Origin: Rhodoferax sp. UBA4127
Lineage (GTDB): Bacteria; Pseudomonadota; Gammaproteobacteria; Burkholderiales; Burkholderiaceae_C
Length of the DNA: 8,897 bases
Direction: 5' to 3'
Assembly: GCA_002381045.1 (NCBI GenBank)
Contig: DFWT01000283.1
Span: forward strand, 452-9,348
Shown: piece by piece, positions 1-6,333 of the stretch
Layout: each line of letters begins with the position of its first letter
How positions within the stretch are numbered: position 1 is the first letter of the stretch
Position numbers and translations under genes: made by a program
The notes under the pieces: generated by a model
Told to the model about the DNA's origin: nothing
Databases searched by the model: none
Seen by the model: only the letters and a program-made list of their open reading frames with translations

Positions 1-1419
1 TACAAGCCCGTGCCCGATCGTCTGAAGAACTACAAGGAATTTGTCATTGGCCTGGATGACCAGGCAGCCAACGTTCAGGCGGCACGTTGCATGGACTGCG
101 GCACACCGTTTTGCAACAACGGTTGCCCGGTCAACAACATCATTCCTGATTTCAATGACCTGGTTTACCAAGGCGATTGGAAAGAAGCCATTGATGTGCT
201 GCACAGCACCAACAATTTCCCCGAGTTCACCGGCCGCATCTGCCCCGCACCCTGTGAGGCTGCCTGTACCTTGAATGTGAACCAGTTGCCGGTGGGCATC
301 AAAAGCATCGAGCACGCCATCATCGACCGGGCTTGGGAACACGGTTGGGTGACACCACAACCGGCCAAAATCAAAACCGGCAAAAAAATCGCCGTCGTGG
401 GTTCTGGCCCGGCGGGCATGGCTGCCGCTCAGCAACTGGCGCGTGTGGGCCATGACGTGACCCTGTTCGAGAAGAACGATCGTGTGGGTGGCTTGCTGCG
501 TTATGGCATTCCCGACTTCAAGATGGAGAAATCCCACATTGACCGTCGCGTCGAGCAACTCAAGGCCGAGGGCGTGACGATCCGCACCGGCGTTTTGGTC
601 GGCACCATGCCCAAGGGCAGCAAGGTCACCAACTGGGCCAAAGAAACCGTTTCGCCAGAGCAATTGCAGGCGGATTTTGATGCTGTGCTGTTAACTGGTG
701 GCTCCGAGCAGTCGCGTGATTTGCCAGTGCCGGGGCGTGATCTCGATGGGATCCATTTCGCCATGGAGTTTTTGCCGCAGCAAAACAAGATTAATGCCGG
801 AGACAAGCTAAAGAACCAGTTGCGTGCAGATGGCAAACATGTCATCGTGATTGGTGGCGGCGACACCGGTAGCGATTGCGTGGGTACCAGCAACCGCCAT
901 GGTGCGGTCAGCGTGACCCAGTTTGAGGTGATGCCCCAGCCGCCCGAGCAAGAAAACAAGCCCTTGGTGTGGCCTTATTGGCCCATGAAGCTGCGTACCA
1001 GCTCCAGCCATGAAGAAGGCTGCGTGCGTGAGTTTGCCGTGTCCACCAAAGAATTCATTGGCGAAAAGGGCAAAGTCACTGGCTTGAAGACGGTGCAAAT
1101 TGAGCTTAAGGACGGCAAGATGGTGGAAGTTGCCGGCTCTGAGAAGTCCTACAAAGCAGATTTGGTGCTGCTGGCCATGGGTTTTGTGAACCCAGTGGCC
1201 ACCATACTGGACGTGTTTGGCGTTGAAAAAGATCCCCGTGGAAATGCCAAAGCCAGCACCGACTTTGTCGGCGGCTACGCTACCAATGTGCCCAAGGTGT
1301 TTGCCGCCGGTGACATGCGCCGTGGCCAAAGCCTGGTGGTTTGGGCCATTCGTGAAGGCCGCCAGGCGGCACGTTCGGTGGATGAGTTCTTAATGGGTTT
1401 CAGCGACCTGCCTAGGTAA
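1..1419 (+). CDS. gltD: Glutamate synthase (NADPH) small subunit, 5' end missing
   Basis: This is the beta subunit of NADPH-dependent glutamate synthase. It takes electrons from NADPH through FAD and Fe-S clusters to the GltB subunit, which makes glutamate from glutamine and 2-oxoglutarate in the cytoplasm. The frame is open from base 1 (first residues YKPVPDRLKNYKEF), so the true start lies upstream; the GTG at 10 is an internal valine, not the start. 472 residues are visible, and about 15 are probably missing. An N-terminal cysteine-rich Fe-S region is seen at visible residues 30-42 (C30, C33, C38, C42) and 81-89 (C81, C85, C89). A dinucleotide-binding motif GSGPAG for FAD lies near residue 134, and a second, GGGDTG, for NADPH near 285. 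The C-terminal DMRRGQSLVVWAI segment is typical of GltD. By family gene order gltB should lie just upstream. An intrinsic terminator follows 70 bases after the stop. Confidence 0.96.
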   Translation, partial: YKPVPDRLKNYKEFVIGLDDQAANVQAARCMDCGTPFCNNGCPVNNIIPDFNDLVYQGDWKEAIDVLHSTNNFPEFTGRICPAPCEAACTLNVNQLPVGIKSIEHAIIDRAWEHGWVTPQPAKIKTGKKIAVVGSGPAGMAAAQQLARVGHDVTLFEKNDRVGGLLRYGIPDFKMEKSHIDRRVEQLKAEGVTIRTGVLVGTMPKGSKVTNWAKETVSPEQLQADFDAVLLTGGSEQSRDLPVPGRDLDGIHFAMEFLPQQNKINAGDKLKNQLRADGKHVIVIGGGDTGSDCVGTSNRHGAVSVTQFEVMPQPPEQENKPLVWPYWPMKLRTSSSHEEGCVREFAVSTKEFIGEKGKVTGLKTVQIELKDGKMVEVAGSEKSYKADLVLLAMGFVNPVATILDVFGVEKDPRGNAKASTDFVGGYATNVPKVFAAGDMRRGQSLVVWAIREGRQAARSVDEFLMGFSDLPR

Positions 1420-1435
1420 ATTGTCTGTAAACCTT

Positions 1436-1450
1436 GGGTTGTCGCAACCC
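1436..1450 (+). repeat. Small perfect inverted repeat after gltD
   Basis: GGGTTG (1436-1441) and CAACCC (1445-1450) form a perfect 6-bp stem around a 3-base TCG loop, 16 bases after the gltD stop. No T-run follows, so it is not itself an intrinsic terminator. It could stabilise the 3' end of the gltD mRNA or be a protein-binding site. It is short enough to be chance. Confidence 0.45.
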
Positions 1451-1479
1451 CTGTAGGCGCTGGCATTGGTGTTTTCCCC

Positions 1480-1485
1480 TATGAT
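1480..1485 (+). promoter_or_regulatory. Possible -10 element of the mlaF promoter
   Basis: TATGAT differs from the sigma-70 consensus TATAAT at one base. Transcription would start near 1492, about 29 bases before the mlaF ATG and inside the left arm of the gltD terminator. I find no good -35 hexamer 16-18 bases upstream and no extended -10 (TGn), so the call rests on the hexamer and on the need for a promoter downstream of a terminator. Confidence 0.4.
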
Positions 1486-1489
1486 TGAG

Positions 1490-1520
1490 GCGCCGGATCA
1501 GTCTTCCGGCGCTTTTTTTT
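1490..1520 (+). terminator. Intrinsic terminator of the gltBD transcript
   Basis: The left arm GCGCCGGA (1490-1497) and right arm TCCGGCGC (1505-1512) pair perfectly over 8 bp around a 7-base loop, followed directly by eight T residues (1513-1520). This is a textbook Rho-independent terminator. Its last T is adjacent to the ATG of mlaF at 1521, so terminator and translation start have no spacer between them. There is no comparable A-tract upstream, so it should work only for the + strand. Confidence 0.87.
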
Positions 1521-2351
1521 ATGCCCCAATCCCTTCCAGTTGCCGCCGCTGACGCGCTTATCGAGATCGATCATGTGTCGTTCGGGTACGACGCACGCCG
1601 CACTATTCTGAAAGACGTCACCCTGAACTTTCCGCGCGGAAAGGTCACCGCCATTTTGGGTGGCTCAGGCTGCGGAAAGACCACCTTGCTTCGACTGATT
1701 GGTGGCGTGCACGAGCCAAGCAGTGGGCAGGTGCGCTTTGATGGCAAACCAGTGAACACCAGCAACCGAGCAGAGCTGTACAAGTTCCGGCGCCGCTTGG
1801 GTATGCTTTTTCAGTTTGGCGCTCTGTTTACCGATTTGTCCGTATTTGACAACGTCGCATTCCCACTGCGCGAACACACCAACCTGACCGAAGACCTGAT
1901 TCGCGACATCGTGCTGATGAAGCTTGATGCGGTGGGACTGCGTGGTGCGGCTCAGTTGCGTATTTCGGAAGTTTCTGGTGGCATGGCACGGCGCGTAGCA
2001 CTGGCGCGTGCCATTGTGCTCGATCCGGAACTCATCATGTACGACGAGCCGTTTGCTGGTCTTGACTTGGTGTCTTTGGGCGTTGCCGCCAAGCTAATCC
2101 GCACACTCAATGACATTACGGGAGCGACATCGCTGATCGTGTCGCATGACGTTCCCCAGTGCATGGCGATCTGCGACTGGGTTGTGCTTTTTGCAACCCA
2201 GGGTCGTATCGTGGCGCAGGGTACGCCTGCTGAATTGATGGCGTCCACCGATCCGGAAGTGCGTCAGTTTGTGCGTGGCGAGCCTGATGGGCCCATCAAC
2301 TTCCATTACCCCGCAAAGACCGTGGCGGAAGACTATGGAGTGGGTGTTTGA
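1521..2351 (+). CDS. mlaF: Phospholipid transport ATP-binding protein MlaF
   Basis: This is the ATPase of the inner-membrane MlaFEDB complex, which drives phospholipid movement between inner membrane and periplasm. The protein has 276 residues, close to E. coli MlaF (about 269). All ABC motifs are present: Walker A GGSGCGKTT (47-55), Q-loop Q98 in LFQFG, signature VSGGMARR (151-158), Walker B LIMYDEP (171-177) and H-loop H209 in SHDV. The tail after about residue 244 (DPEVRQF, then DGPINFHYP) is specific to MlaF; in E. coli this tail reaches the partner subunit. I chose ATG 1521. An in-frame TTG at 1485 would put the terminator hairpin inside the gene, and no other start codon precedes the conserved ALIEIDHVSFGY. 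There is no Shine-Dalgarno sequence upstream, only the terminator arm and eight T residues. The stop overlaps the mlaE start by one base (TGATG). Confidence 0.95.
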   Translation: MPQSLPVAAADALIEIDHVSFGYDARRTILKDVTLNFPRGKVTAILGGSGCGKTTLLRLIGGVHEPSSGQVRFDGKPVNTSNRAELYKFRRRLGMLFQFGALFTDLSVFDNVAFPLREHTNLTEDLIRDIVLMKLDAVGLRGAAQLRISEVSGGMARRVALARAIVLDPELIMYDEPFAGLDLVSLGVAAKLIRTLNDITGATSLIVSHDVPQCMAICDWVVLFATQGRIVAQGTPAELMASTDPEVRQFVRGEPDGPINFHYPAKTVAEDYGVGV

Positions 2352-3142
2352 TGGAATTTTTTCTCACACCCCTGTCCCGTTTGGGGCGTTTCACGATCGA
2401 TCTGCTGGCTTCGTTGGGGCACGCGGGGCTTTTCTTCGTCAGTTTGGTGCGTGCATTGGGCCCGGCCCTGCGTCGCCCCTACTTGATCGTGGCCCAAATT
2501 CACGCGGTGGGTAACCGGTCTCTGATCATCATCATGGCCTCCGGTCTGGCGGTGGGCTTTGTGCTGGCACTTCAGATGTATTACGCTTTGGTGATCTATG
2601 GCGCTGCCGAGTCGCTTGGACTGATCGTCAACCTGGCCTTGGTGCGCGAACTCGGGCCGGTAGTCGCTGGCTTGCTTTTTGCAGGTCGGGCTGGCACCTC
2701 GTTGACCGCAGAAATCGGACTCATGAAAGCCGGAGAACAAATCGCGGCGATGGACTTGATGGCGGTGGATCCCATGCAACGTGTGCTCGCGCCGCGCTTT
2801 GCAGGTGGGCTGGTGTCAATGCCTATTCTGGCCATCCTGTTCTCGGCGGTGGGCATCATCGGAGCCTATGTGGTTGCCGTGCTGCTGATTGGTATCGATG
2901 CCGGGAATTTCTGGTCAATCATGCAAAGCAGGGTGGATGTCATCCGCGACGTAGGCAATGGCGTTATCAAGAGCATTGTGTTTGGGCTGATCTGCACCTT
3001 TGTTGCGCTCTACCAGGGCTATGAGTCAGAAGCGACACCCGAGGGGGTGGCCTATGCCACGACGCGCACCGTGGTTTTCTCGTCCTTGGGCATCCTTTTT
3101 ATGGATTTCATCCTGACGGCCCTGATGTTCACGACCGCGTGA
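2351..3142 (+). CDS. mlaE: Phospholipid transport permease MlaE
   Basis: This is the membrane subunit of the MlaFEDB complex and forms the lipid cavity above the MlaF dimer. The protein has 263 residues (E. coli about 260). The family hallmark RELGPVVAGLLFAGRAGTS begins near residue 99 and runs into TAEIG...MKAGEQI. Hydrophobic membrane segments are visible at roughly 58-80, 105-112, 145-182, 208-222 and 241-260. The start ATG overlaps the mlaF stop by one base (TGATG), which points to translational coupling; GGAG at 2337-2340 is a usable, slightly distant ribosome binding site. An in-frame TTG one codon earlier is less likely. It is followed by a 32-base gap before mlaD, the largest gap inside the operon. 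Confidence 0.95.
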   Translation: MEFFLTPLSRLGRFTIDLLASLGHAGLFFVSLVRALGPALRRPYLIVAQIHAVGNRSLIIIMASGLAVGFVLALQMYYALVIYGAAESLGLIVNLALVRELGPVVAGLLFAGRAGTSLTAEIGLMKAGEQIAAMDLMAVDPMQRVLAPRFAGGLVSMPILAILFSAVGIIGAYVVAVLLIGIDAGNFWSIMQSRVDVIRDVGNGVIKSIVFGLICTFVALYQGYESEATPEGVAYATTRTVVFSSLGILFMDFILTALMFTTA

Positions 3143-3174
3143 AACAGCCGCTCCGCAATTGATTGGAACTGGGT

Positions 3175-3666
3175 ATGCAAAAACGAAACATTGAAATTCT
3201 GGTTGGTGGCTTTGTCCTGTTGGGATTTATCGGGCTGGTCTTTCTGGCGCTCAAGGCCGCCAACTTGGGCAGCCTCTCAGGCTCTGCAGGCACCTACACC
3301 GTCTCTGCCAAATTTGACAACATCGGCGGGCTCAAGCCCAAAGCGGCGGTGAAAAGCTCCGGCGTGGTGGTGGGCCGTATCGAGAGCATTGACTTTGATG
3401 ACAAAACCTTTCAGGCCAGGGTTACCGTTGGTATGGACAAGCGCTATAGCTTTCCAAAAGACAGTTCGTTGAAGATTCTGACCAGTGGGTTGCTGGGTGA
3501 GCAATACGTGGGGATCGAGGCTGGTGCCGCTGACCAAAATCTTGCCCCTGGTGACGTGATCAGTAGCACCCAATCTGCGGTGGTTCTGGAAAATCTGATC
3601 AGCCAGTTTCTTTTCAGCAAAGCGGCAGAGCCCGCTGCTGGCGCCACCAGTGAGGTAACAAAATGA
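3175..3666 (+). CDS. mlaD: MCE-domain lipid transport protein MlaD
   Basis: This is the substrate-binding MCE subunit of the MlaFEDB complex. It is anchored in the inner membrane and forms a hexameric ring in the periplasm with a central lipid channel. The protein has 163 residues (E. coli 183). One N-terminal membrane helix is seen at about 7-28 (IEILVGGFVLLGFIGLVFLA), then one MCE domain at about 39-116 containing FDNIGGLKPKAAVKSSGVVV and ending with the GLLGEQYVGIE strand. The C-terminal hydrophobic helix VVLENLISQFLF (136-147) matches the pore-lining helix of E. coli MlaD. I chose ATG 3175, which has GGAACTGGGT just upstream; an in-frame TTG at 3163 would add four residues and has no ribosome binding site. 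The stop overlaps the mlaA start (ATGA). Confidence 0.95.
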   Translation: MQKRNIEILVGGFVLLGFIGLVFLALKAANLGSLSGSAGTYTVSAKFDNIGGLKPKAAVKSSGVVVGRIESIDFDDKTFQARVTVGMDKRYSFPKDSSLKILTSGLLGEQYVGIEAGAADQNLAPGDVISSTQSAVVLENLISQFLFSKAAEPAAGATSEVTK

Positions 3667-4433
3667 GCATTCCAACTTCACCAAGAATTTCTGTCCACTG
3701 CAGCCTGTGCATAGCCGGGATGGCATTTGCGTCGGCACTGCTGAGTGGCTGTGCCACTGGACCAGCGGCCAACCCGCACGACCCAATCGAACCCTTCAAT
3801 CGCGGGGTGTACAAATTCAACGACACGGTGGACCGCGCGGTGGTGAGGCCAGCTGCCACCGTGTATCGCGATGTGCTGCCTTCTCCAATTCGAACTGGTG
3901 TGAGCAATTTCTTTTACAACCTGCAAGATGCGTGGTCAGTTGTCAACAACACATTGCAACTCAAACCTGAGCAAGCGGGCAACAGCCTGATGCGTTTCGG
4001 TGTCAATACCGTTTTTGGTTTGGGTGGGGTGCTGGATATTGCTTCCGAGATGCGCATTGAGCGTTCTACCGAAGATTTTGGTCAGACACTGGGCCGATGG
4101 GGAATCAACACCGGCCCCTACTTGGTGCTGCCGCTGCTGGGGCCGTCGACCCTGCGAGACACCCTGGCCATGCCGATTGACACCAAGGGCAGCCCGGCTT
4201 CCCACATTGACAATGTCGCCACCCGCAATTCGGTTACGGCACTGAACCTGCTAAACCAGCGTTCGCGCCTGCTGCAAGCCAGTGAGATGCTGGATCAGGT
4301 GGCTTTGGACCCCTACACCTTCACGCGCGATGCGTTCATGCAGCGCCGCCGAAATTCTGTTTATGACGGCAATCCCCCAGATGAGGGGGATGATGCGCCC
4401 ACCACTAACAATGCGACAAAGGCAAAGGAGTAA
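3663..4433 (+). CDS. mlaA: Outer-membrane lipoprotein MlaA (VacJ)
   Basis: This protein removes misplaced phospholipids from the outer leaflet of the outer membrane and passes them to MlaC. The protein has 256 residues. The N-terminus is a lipoprotein signal with lipobox LSGC (27-30). C30 would be the lipidated residue, and A31 at +2 (not Asp) fits export to the outer membrane. Family motifs are clear: DPIEPFNRGVYKFND (40-54), then EDFGQTLGRWG followed by GPYLVLPLLGPSTLRDT (about 137-167). The tail after residue 228 is polar and acidic and looks disordered. ATG 3663 lies in an ATGA overlap with mlaD, preceded by GAGGT (3652-3656) at good spacing. In E. coli mlaA is unlinked to the other mla genes; here it sits between mlaD and mlaC. 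A start further in, such as M20, would truncate the signal peptide. Confidence 0.95.
   Translation: MSIPTSPRISVHCSLCIAGMAFASALLSGCATGPAANPHDPIEPFNRGVYKFNDTVDRAVVRPAATVYRDVLPSPIRTGVSNFFYNLQDAWSVVNNTLQLKPEQAGNSLMRFGVNTVFGLGGVLDIASEMRIERSTEDFGQTLGRWGINTGPYLVLPLLGPSTLRDTLAMPIDTKGSPASHIDNVATRNSVTALNLLNQRSRLLQASEMLDQVALDPYTFTRDAFMQRRRNSVYDGNPPDEGDDAPTTNNATKAKE
4372..4391 (+). repeat. Inverted repeat at the 3' end of mlaA
   Basis: ATCCCCC (4372-4378) and GGGGGAT (4385-4391) pair perfectly over 7 bp around a 6-base loop. The element lies inside the mlaA coding region (residues N-P-P-D-E-G-D) about 45 bases before the mlaC start. There is no T-run, so it is not an intrinsic terminator. It may fold in the mRNA and affect processing or translation around the mlaA/mlaC boundary; no function is shown by sequence alone. 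Confidence 0.5.
4424..4430 (+). promoter_or_regulatory. Strong ribosome binding site of mlaC
   Basis: AAAGGAG lies five bases before the mlaC ATG and is the best Shine-Dalgarno match in the window. It overlaps the last codons of mlaA and touches its stop. The strength fits a need for more periplasmic MlaC than of the membrane subunits; this last point is inference. Confidence 0.8.
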
Positions 4434-4435
4434 AT

Positions 4436-5092
4436 ATGAAACGACGATTTTTAACCCAATTTGTGATGGTGTTAGCAGTCAGTTTTGCCACCATGATGGC
4501 ACCCGCCTATGCGGCGGACGAGGCGCCTGAGGCCCTGATTGAGCGCCTGACCAAAGAGGCACTTGACACCATTGAGAAAGACCCCTCGGTGCAGGCCGGT
4601 GATGTGGGCCGCATCATGCAATTGCTGGACGAAAAGGTGATGCCCCATTTGGACTTTCAGCGCATGACAGCGTCGGCGGTCGGTCCAGGTTGGCGTCAAG
4701 CGACGCCTGAGCAGCGCAAACGCCTGGAAGCCGAATTCAAAAAGCTTTTGGTACGCACCTACGCCGGCGCTATGAGCCAGGCAAAGAACCTCACCTTCAG
4801 TGTCAAACCTCTGCGCGCCTCGCCAGAAGACAAGGAGGTGGTAGTACGTACGCTGATCAAAGGTCGGGGCGATCCGGCGCAGTTGGACTATCGTCTCGAA
4901 AAGACACCAGGGGTAGGCGCTGGCTGGAAGATCTTTAACTTGAATGTTCTGGGGGTCTGGTTGGTTGATACCTACCGTAGCCAGTTCGCCGCAGAGATCA
5001 ACGCAAAAGGTGTGGATGGTTTGATTGCGACCTTGACGGAGCGCAACAAATCCAATGCCGCAAGTCCTGCAAAAGCTGCCAGCAAGGGGTGA
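4436..5092 (+). CDS. mlaC: Periplasmic phospholipid-binding protein MlaC
   Basis: This soluble periplasmic carrier shuttles phospholipids between MlaA at the outer membrane and MlaFEDB at the inner membrane. The protein has 218 residues (E. coli 211). A Sec signal peptide is clear: basic MKRR, a hydrophobic core, and a likely cleavage site after A26 in APAYA|AD. The mature part shows the family pattern VMPHLDFQRMTASAVGPGWR followed by ATPEQRKRLEAEFKKLLVRTYAGA (about 57-107) and the GWKIFNLNVLGVWLVDTYR strand region near 163-181. The C-terminus is a short Ala/Ser/Lys-rich tail. Only two bases separate the mlaA stop from this ATG, with a strong AAAGGAG site. mlaB follows after one base. Confidence 0.95.
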   Translation: MKRRFLTQFVMVLAVSFATMMAPAYAADEAPEALIERLTKEALDTIEKDPSVQAGDVGRIMQLLDEKVMPHLDFQRMTASAVGPGWRQATPEQRKRLEAEFKKLLVRTYAGAMSQAKNLTFSVKPLRASPEDKEVVVRTLIKGRGDPAQLDYRLEKTPGVGAGWKIFNLNVLGVWLVDTYRSQFAAEINAKGVDGLIATLTERNKSNAASPAKAASKG

Positions 5093-5093
5093 C

Positions 5094-5366
5094 ATGCTGA
5101 CTCTGCCCGGTGAACTGGTGCATGCCACGGCCAACGAGGCACTCCTTGTCCTGACGCCTGCACTGGAGGCAGCGGCAGAGACACAAGTGACCGTGGATGC
5201 AAGTGCTTTGACTCGGTTTGACTCCACCGCGCTGGCCGTTTGTCTGGCTTTGCGTCGGGTGGCCGAGCGGGCAGGCAAGTCGCTGGTCTGGCAGGGGGTG
5301 CCGCCCCGGCTTGCTGATTTGGCCAAGCTGTACGGCATTGCGGAGTTATTGCCGGCGCCGGCCTGA
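5094..5366 (+). CDS. mlaB: STAS-domain subunit MlaB of the Mla complex
   Basis: This small cytoplasmic protein binds MlaF and supports assembly and activity of the MlaFEDB complex. The protein has 90 residues (E. coli about 97) and consists of a single STAS domain: VTVDASALTRFDSTALAVCL (32-51), a helix, then LVWQGVPPRLADLAKLYGI. The hydroxyl residues S44/T45 after D43 occupy the place of the conserved Ser/Thr in STAS proteins, which in E. coli MlaB (T52, from memory) is needed for binding to MlaF. I chose ATG 5094, one base after the mlaC stop and preceded by AAGGGG (5084-5089). An in-frame ATG at 5055 lies within mlaC and adds residues unlike the family. It is the last gene of the mla operon proper. 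Confidence 0.92.
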   Translation: MLTLPGELVHATANEALLVLTPALEAAAETQVTVDASALTRFDSTALAVCLALRRVAERAGKSLVWQGVPPRLADLAKLYGIAELLPAPA

Positions 5367-5374
5367 GCCCCCGT

Positions 5375-5380
5375 TAAAAT
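5375..5380 (+). promoter_or_regulatory. Possible -10 element before the ABC exporter genes
   Basis: TAAAAT matches five of six bases of the sigma-70 -10 consensus and sits in the 25-base gap between mlaB and the exporter ATPase. A start of transcription near 5387 would leave a leader of only about five bases. It is flanked by an inverted repeat, GAGCCC (5365-5370) and GGGCTC (5384-5389). The nearest -35-like sequence, TTGCCG at 5349-5354, is 20 bases upstream, which is too far for a good promoter, so confidence is moderate at best. Confidence 0.4.
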
Positions 5381-5391
5381 GCCGGGCTCCC

Positions 5392-6333
5392 ATGCCCGCG
5401 ATCTCCTTCCAATCGGTTTCCAAACGCTACGCTTCTCCTCGCGGTCCGCAAGGTAGCAGCTTTTTGGCGCTCGATGAGGTGAGTCTGGACATTGCCCAAG
5501 GCGAGTTCTTTGGCTTGCTTGGCCCCAATGGCGCAGGCAAAACCACCATGATCACCATTTTGGCGGGCCTGGCCAAGGCCACCGCCGGGCGTGCCAGTGT
5601 GATGGGCCATGATGTGCAAACTGACTTTGCCGCCGCCCGCCGCGCGTTGGGTGTGGTGCCGCAGGAATTGGTGTTTGACCCCTTTTTTAATGTGCGCGAG
5701 GCCTTGGTGTTTCAGTCCGGCTATTTCGGTGTGCGCCGCAACGATGCCTGGATTGACGAGTTGCTGGACAGCCTGGGCTTGACCGAGAAGGCCCATGCCA
5801 ACATGCGTGCGCTGTCAGGTGGCATGAAGCGCCGGGTGTTGGTGGCCCTGGCCTTGGTGCATAAACCACCGGTGATCGTGCTCGATGAGCCTACGGCGGG
5901 TGTCGACGTGGAACTGCGCCAAACCCTGTGGCATTTCATTGCCAAGTTGAACAAACAGGGCCACACGGTGCTGCTGACCACTCATTACCTGGAAGAGGCC
6001 GAAGCCCTGTGCGGTCGCATTGCCATGCTCAAAAGTGGCAAAGTCGTGGCGCTGGATAGCACCAGCGCATTGCTCAGTGCGGCCTCTGGCAGTGTATTGC
6101 GCTGCAGTGTGGATGGTGAGTTGCCAGCTGACCTGGCGGCCCAGGCACGTGTCACAGGGCGGGTGGTGCAGTTGCCAGCCAAGGATGCCGCCGCGGTGGA
6201 GCAACACCTGATGCGCCTGCGCCAAGCTGGCTTGCAGGTGCAGGACGTTGAAATTCGTCGGCCTGACCTGGAAGACGTGTTCCTGCAAGTGATGCACCAG
6301 CATTCAACCAAATTGCAAGAGATCAGCGCATGA
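5392..6333 (+). CDS. ABC-2 exporter ATP-binding protein, YadG-like
   Basis: This is the cytoplasmic ATPase of an ABC-2 type exporter. The protein has 313 residues (E. coli YadG about 308). Motifs in order: Walker A GPNGAGKTT (44-52), Q-loop Q91, signature LSGGMKRR (141-148), Walker B VIVLDEP (161-167) and H-loop H198 in TTHYLEEAEAL. The stretch AGVDVELRQTLW after Walker B is typical of the YadG group. A C-terminal domain of about 90 residues follows the ATPase core and ends EDVFLQVM, common in this family. I chose ATG 5392. The open frame extends back into mlaB in another frame, but the encoded residues there are unlike the family. There is no Shine-Dalgarno sequence before the ATG, which suggests a very short leader. 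The stop overlaps the permease start (ATGA). The substrate is unknown to me; drug resistance labels often given to this family would be unsupported here. Confidence 0.9.
   Translation: MPAISFQSVSKRYASPRGPQGSSFLALDEVSLDIAQGEFFGLLGPNGAGKTTMITILAGLAKATAGRASVMGHDVQTDFAAARRALGVVPQELVFDPFFNVREALVFQSGYFGVRRNDAWIDELLDSLGLTEKAHANMRALSGGMKRRVLVALALVHKPPVIVLDEPTAGVDVELRQTLWHFIAKLNKQGHTVLLTTHYLEEAEALCGRIAMLKSGKVVALDSTSALLSAASGSVLRCSVDGELPADLAAQARVTGRVVQLPAKDAAAVEQHLMRLRQAGLQVQDVEIRRPDLEDVFLQVMHQHSTKLQEISA

Noticed and set aside
808..1329. Minus-strand open frames of 152-173 codons opposite gltD
   Set aside because: The gltD frame is strongly supported by cofactor motifs; the antisense translations are rich in His/Gln/Gly without family motifs.
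1461..1476. Sigma-54-like promoter (TGGCA followed by a T-run)
   Set aside because: The -24 half (TGGCA) is present, but the position of the -12 GC is TT, and that GC is nearly invariant in sigma-54 promoters.
1485..1520. TTG at 1485 as start of mlaF
   Set aside because: It would put the terminator hairpin and T-run into the coding region, and the added residues (MRRRISLPALFF) are unlike MlaF N-termini.
4472..5338. Long open frame on the minus strand (288 codons) opposite mlaC and mlaB
   Set aside because: It lies wholly antisense to two well-recognised genes, its translation has no recognisable domain, and such shadows are common opposite GC-biased coding sequence.
5218..5391. N-terminal extension of the exporter ATPase into mlaB
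   Set aside because: The 58 extra residues come from an out-of-frame reading of mlaB, are rich in Trp/Arg/Pro and do not resemble the ATPase family; ATG 5392 fits the usual N-terminus.
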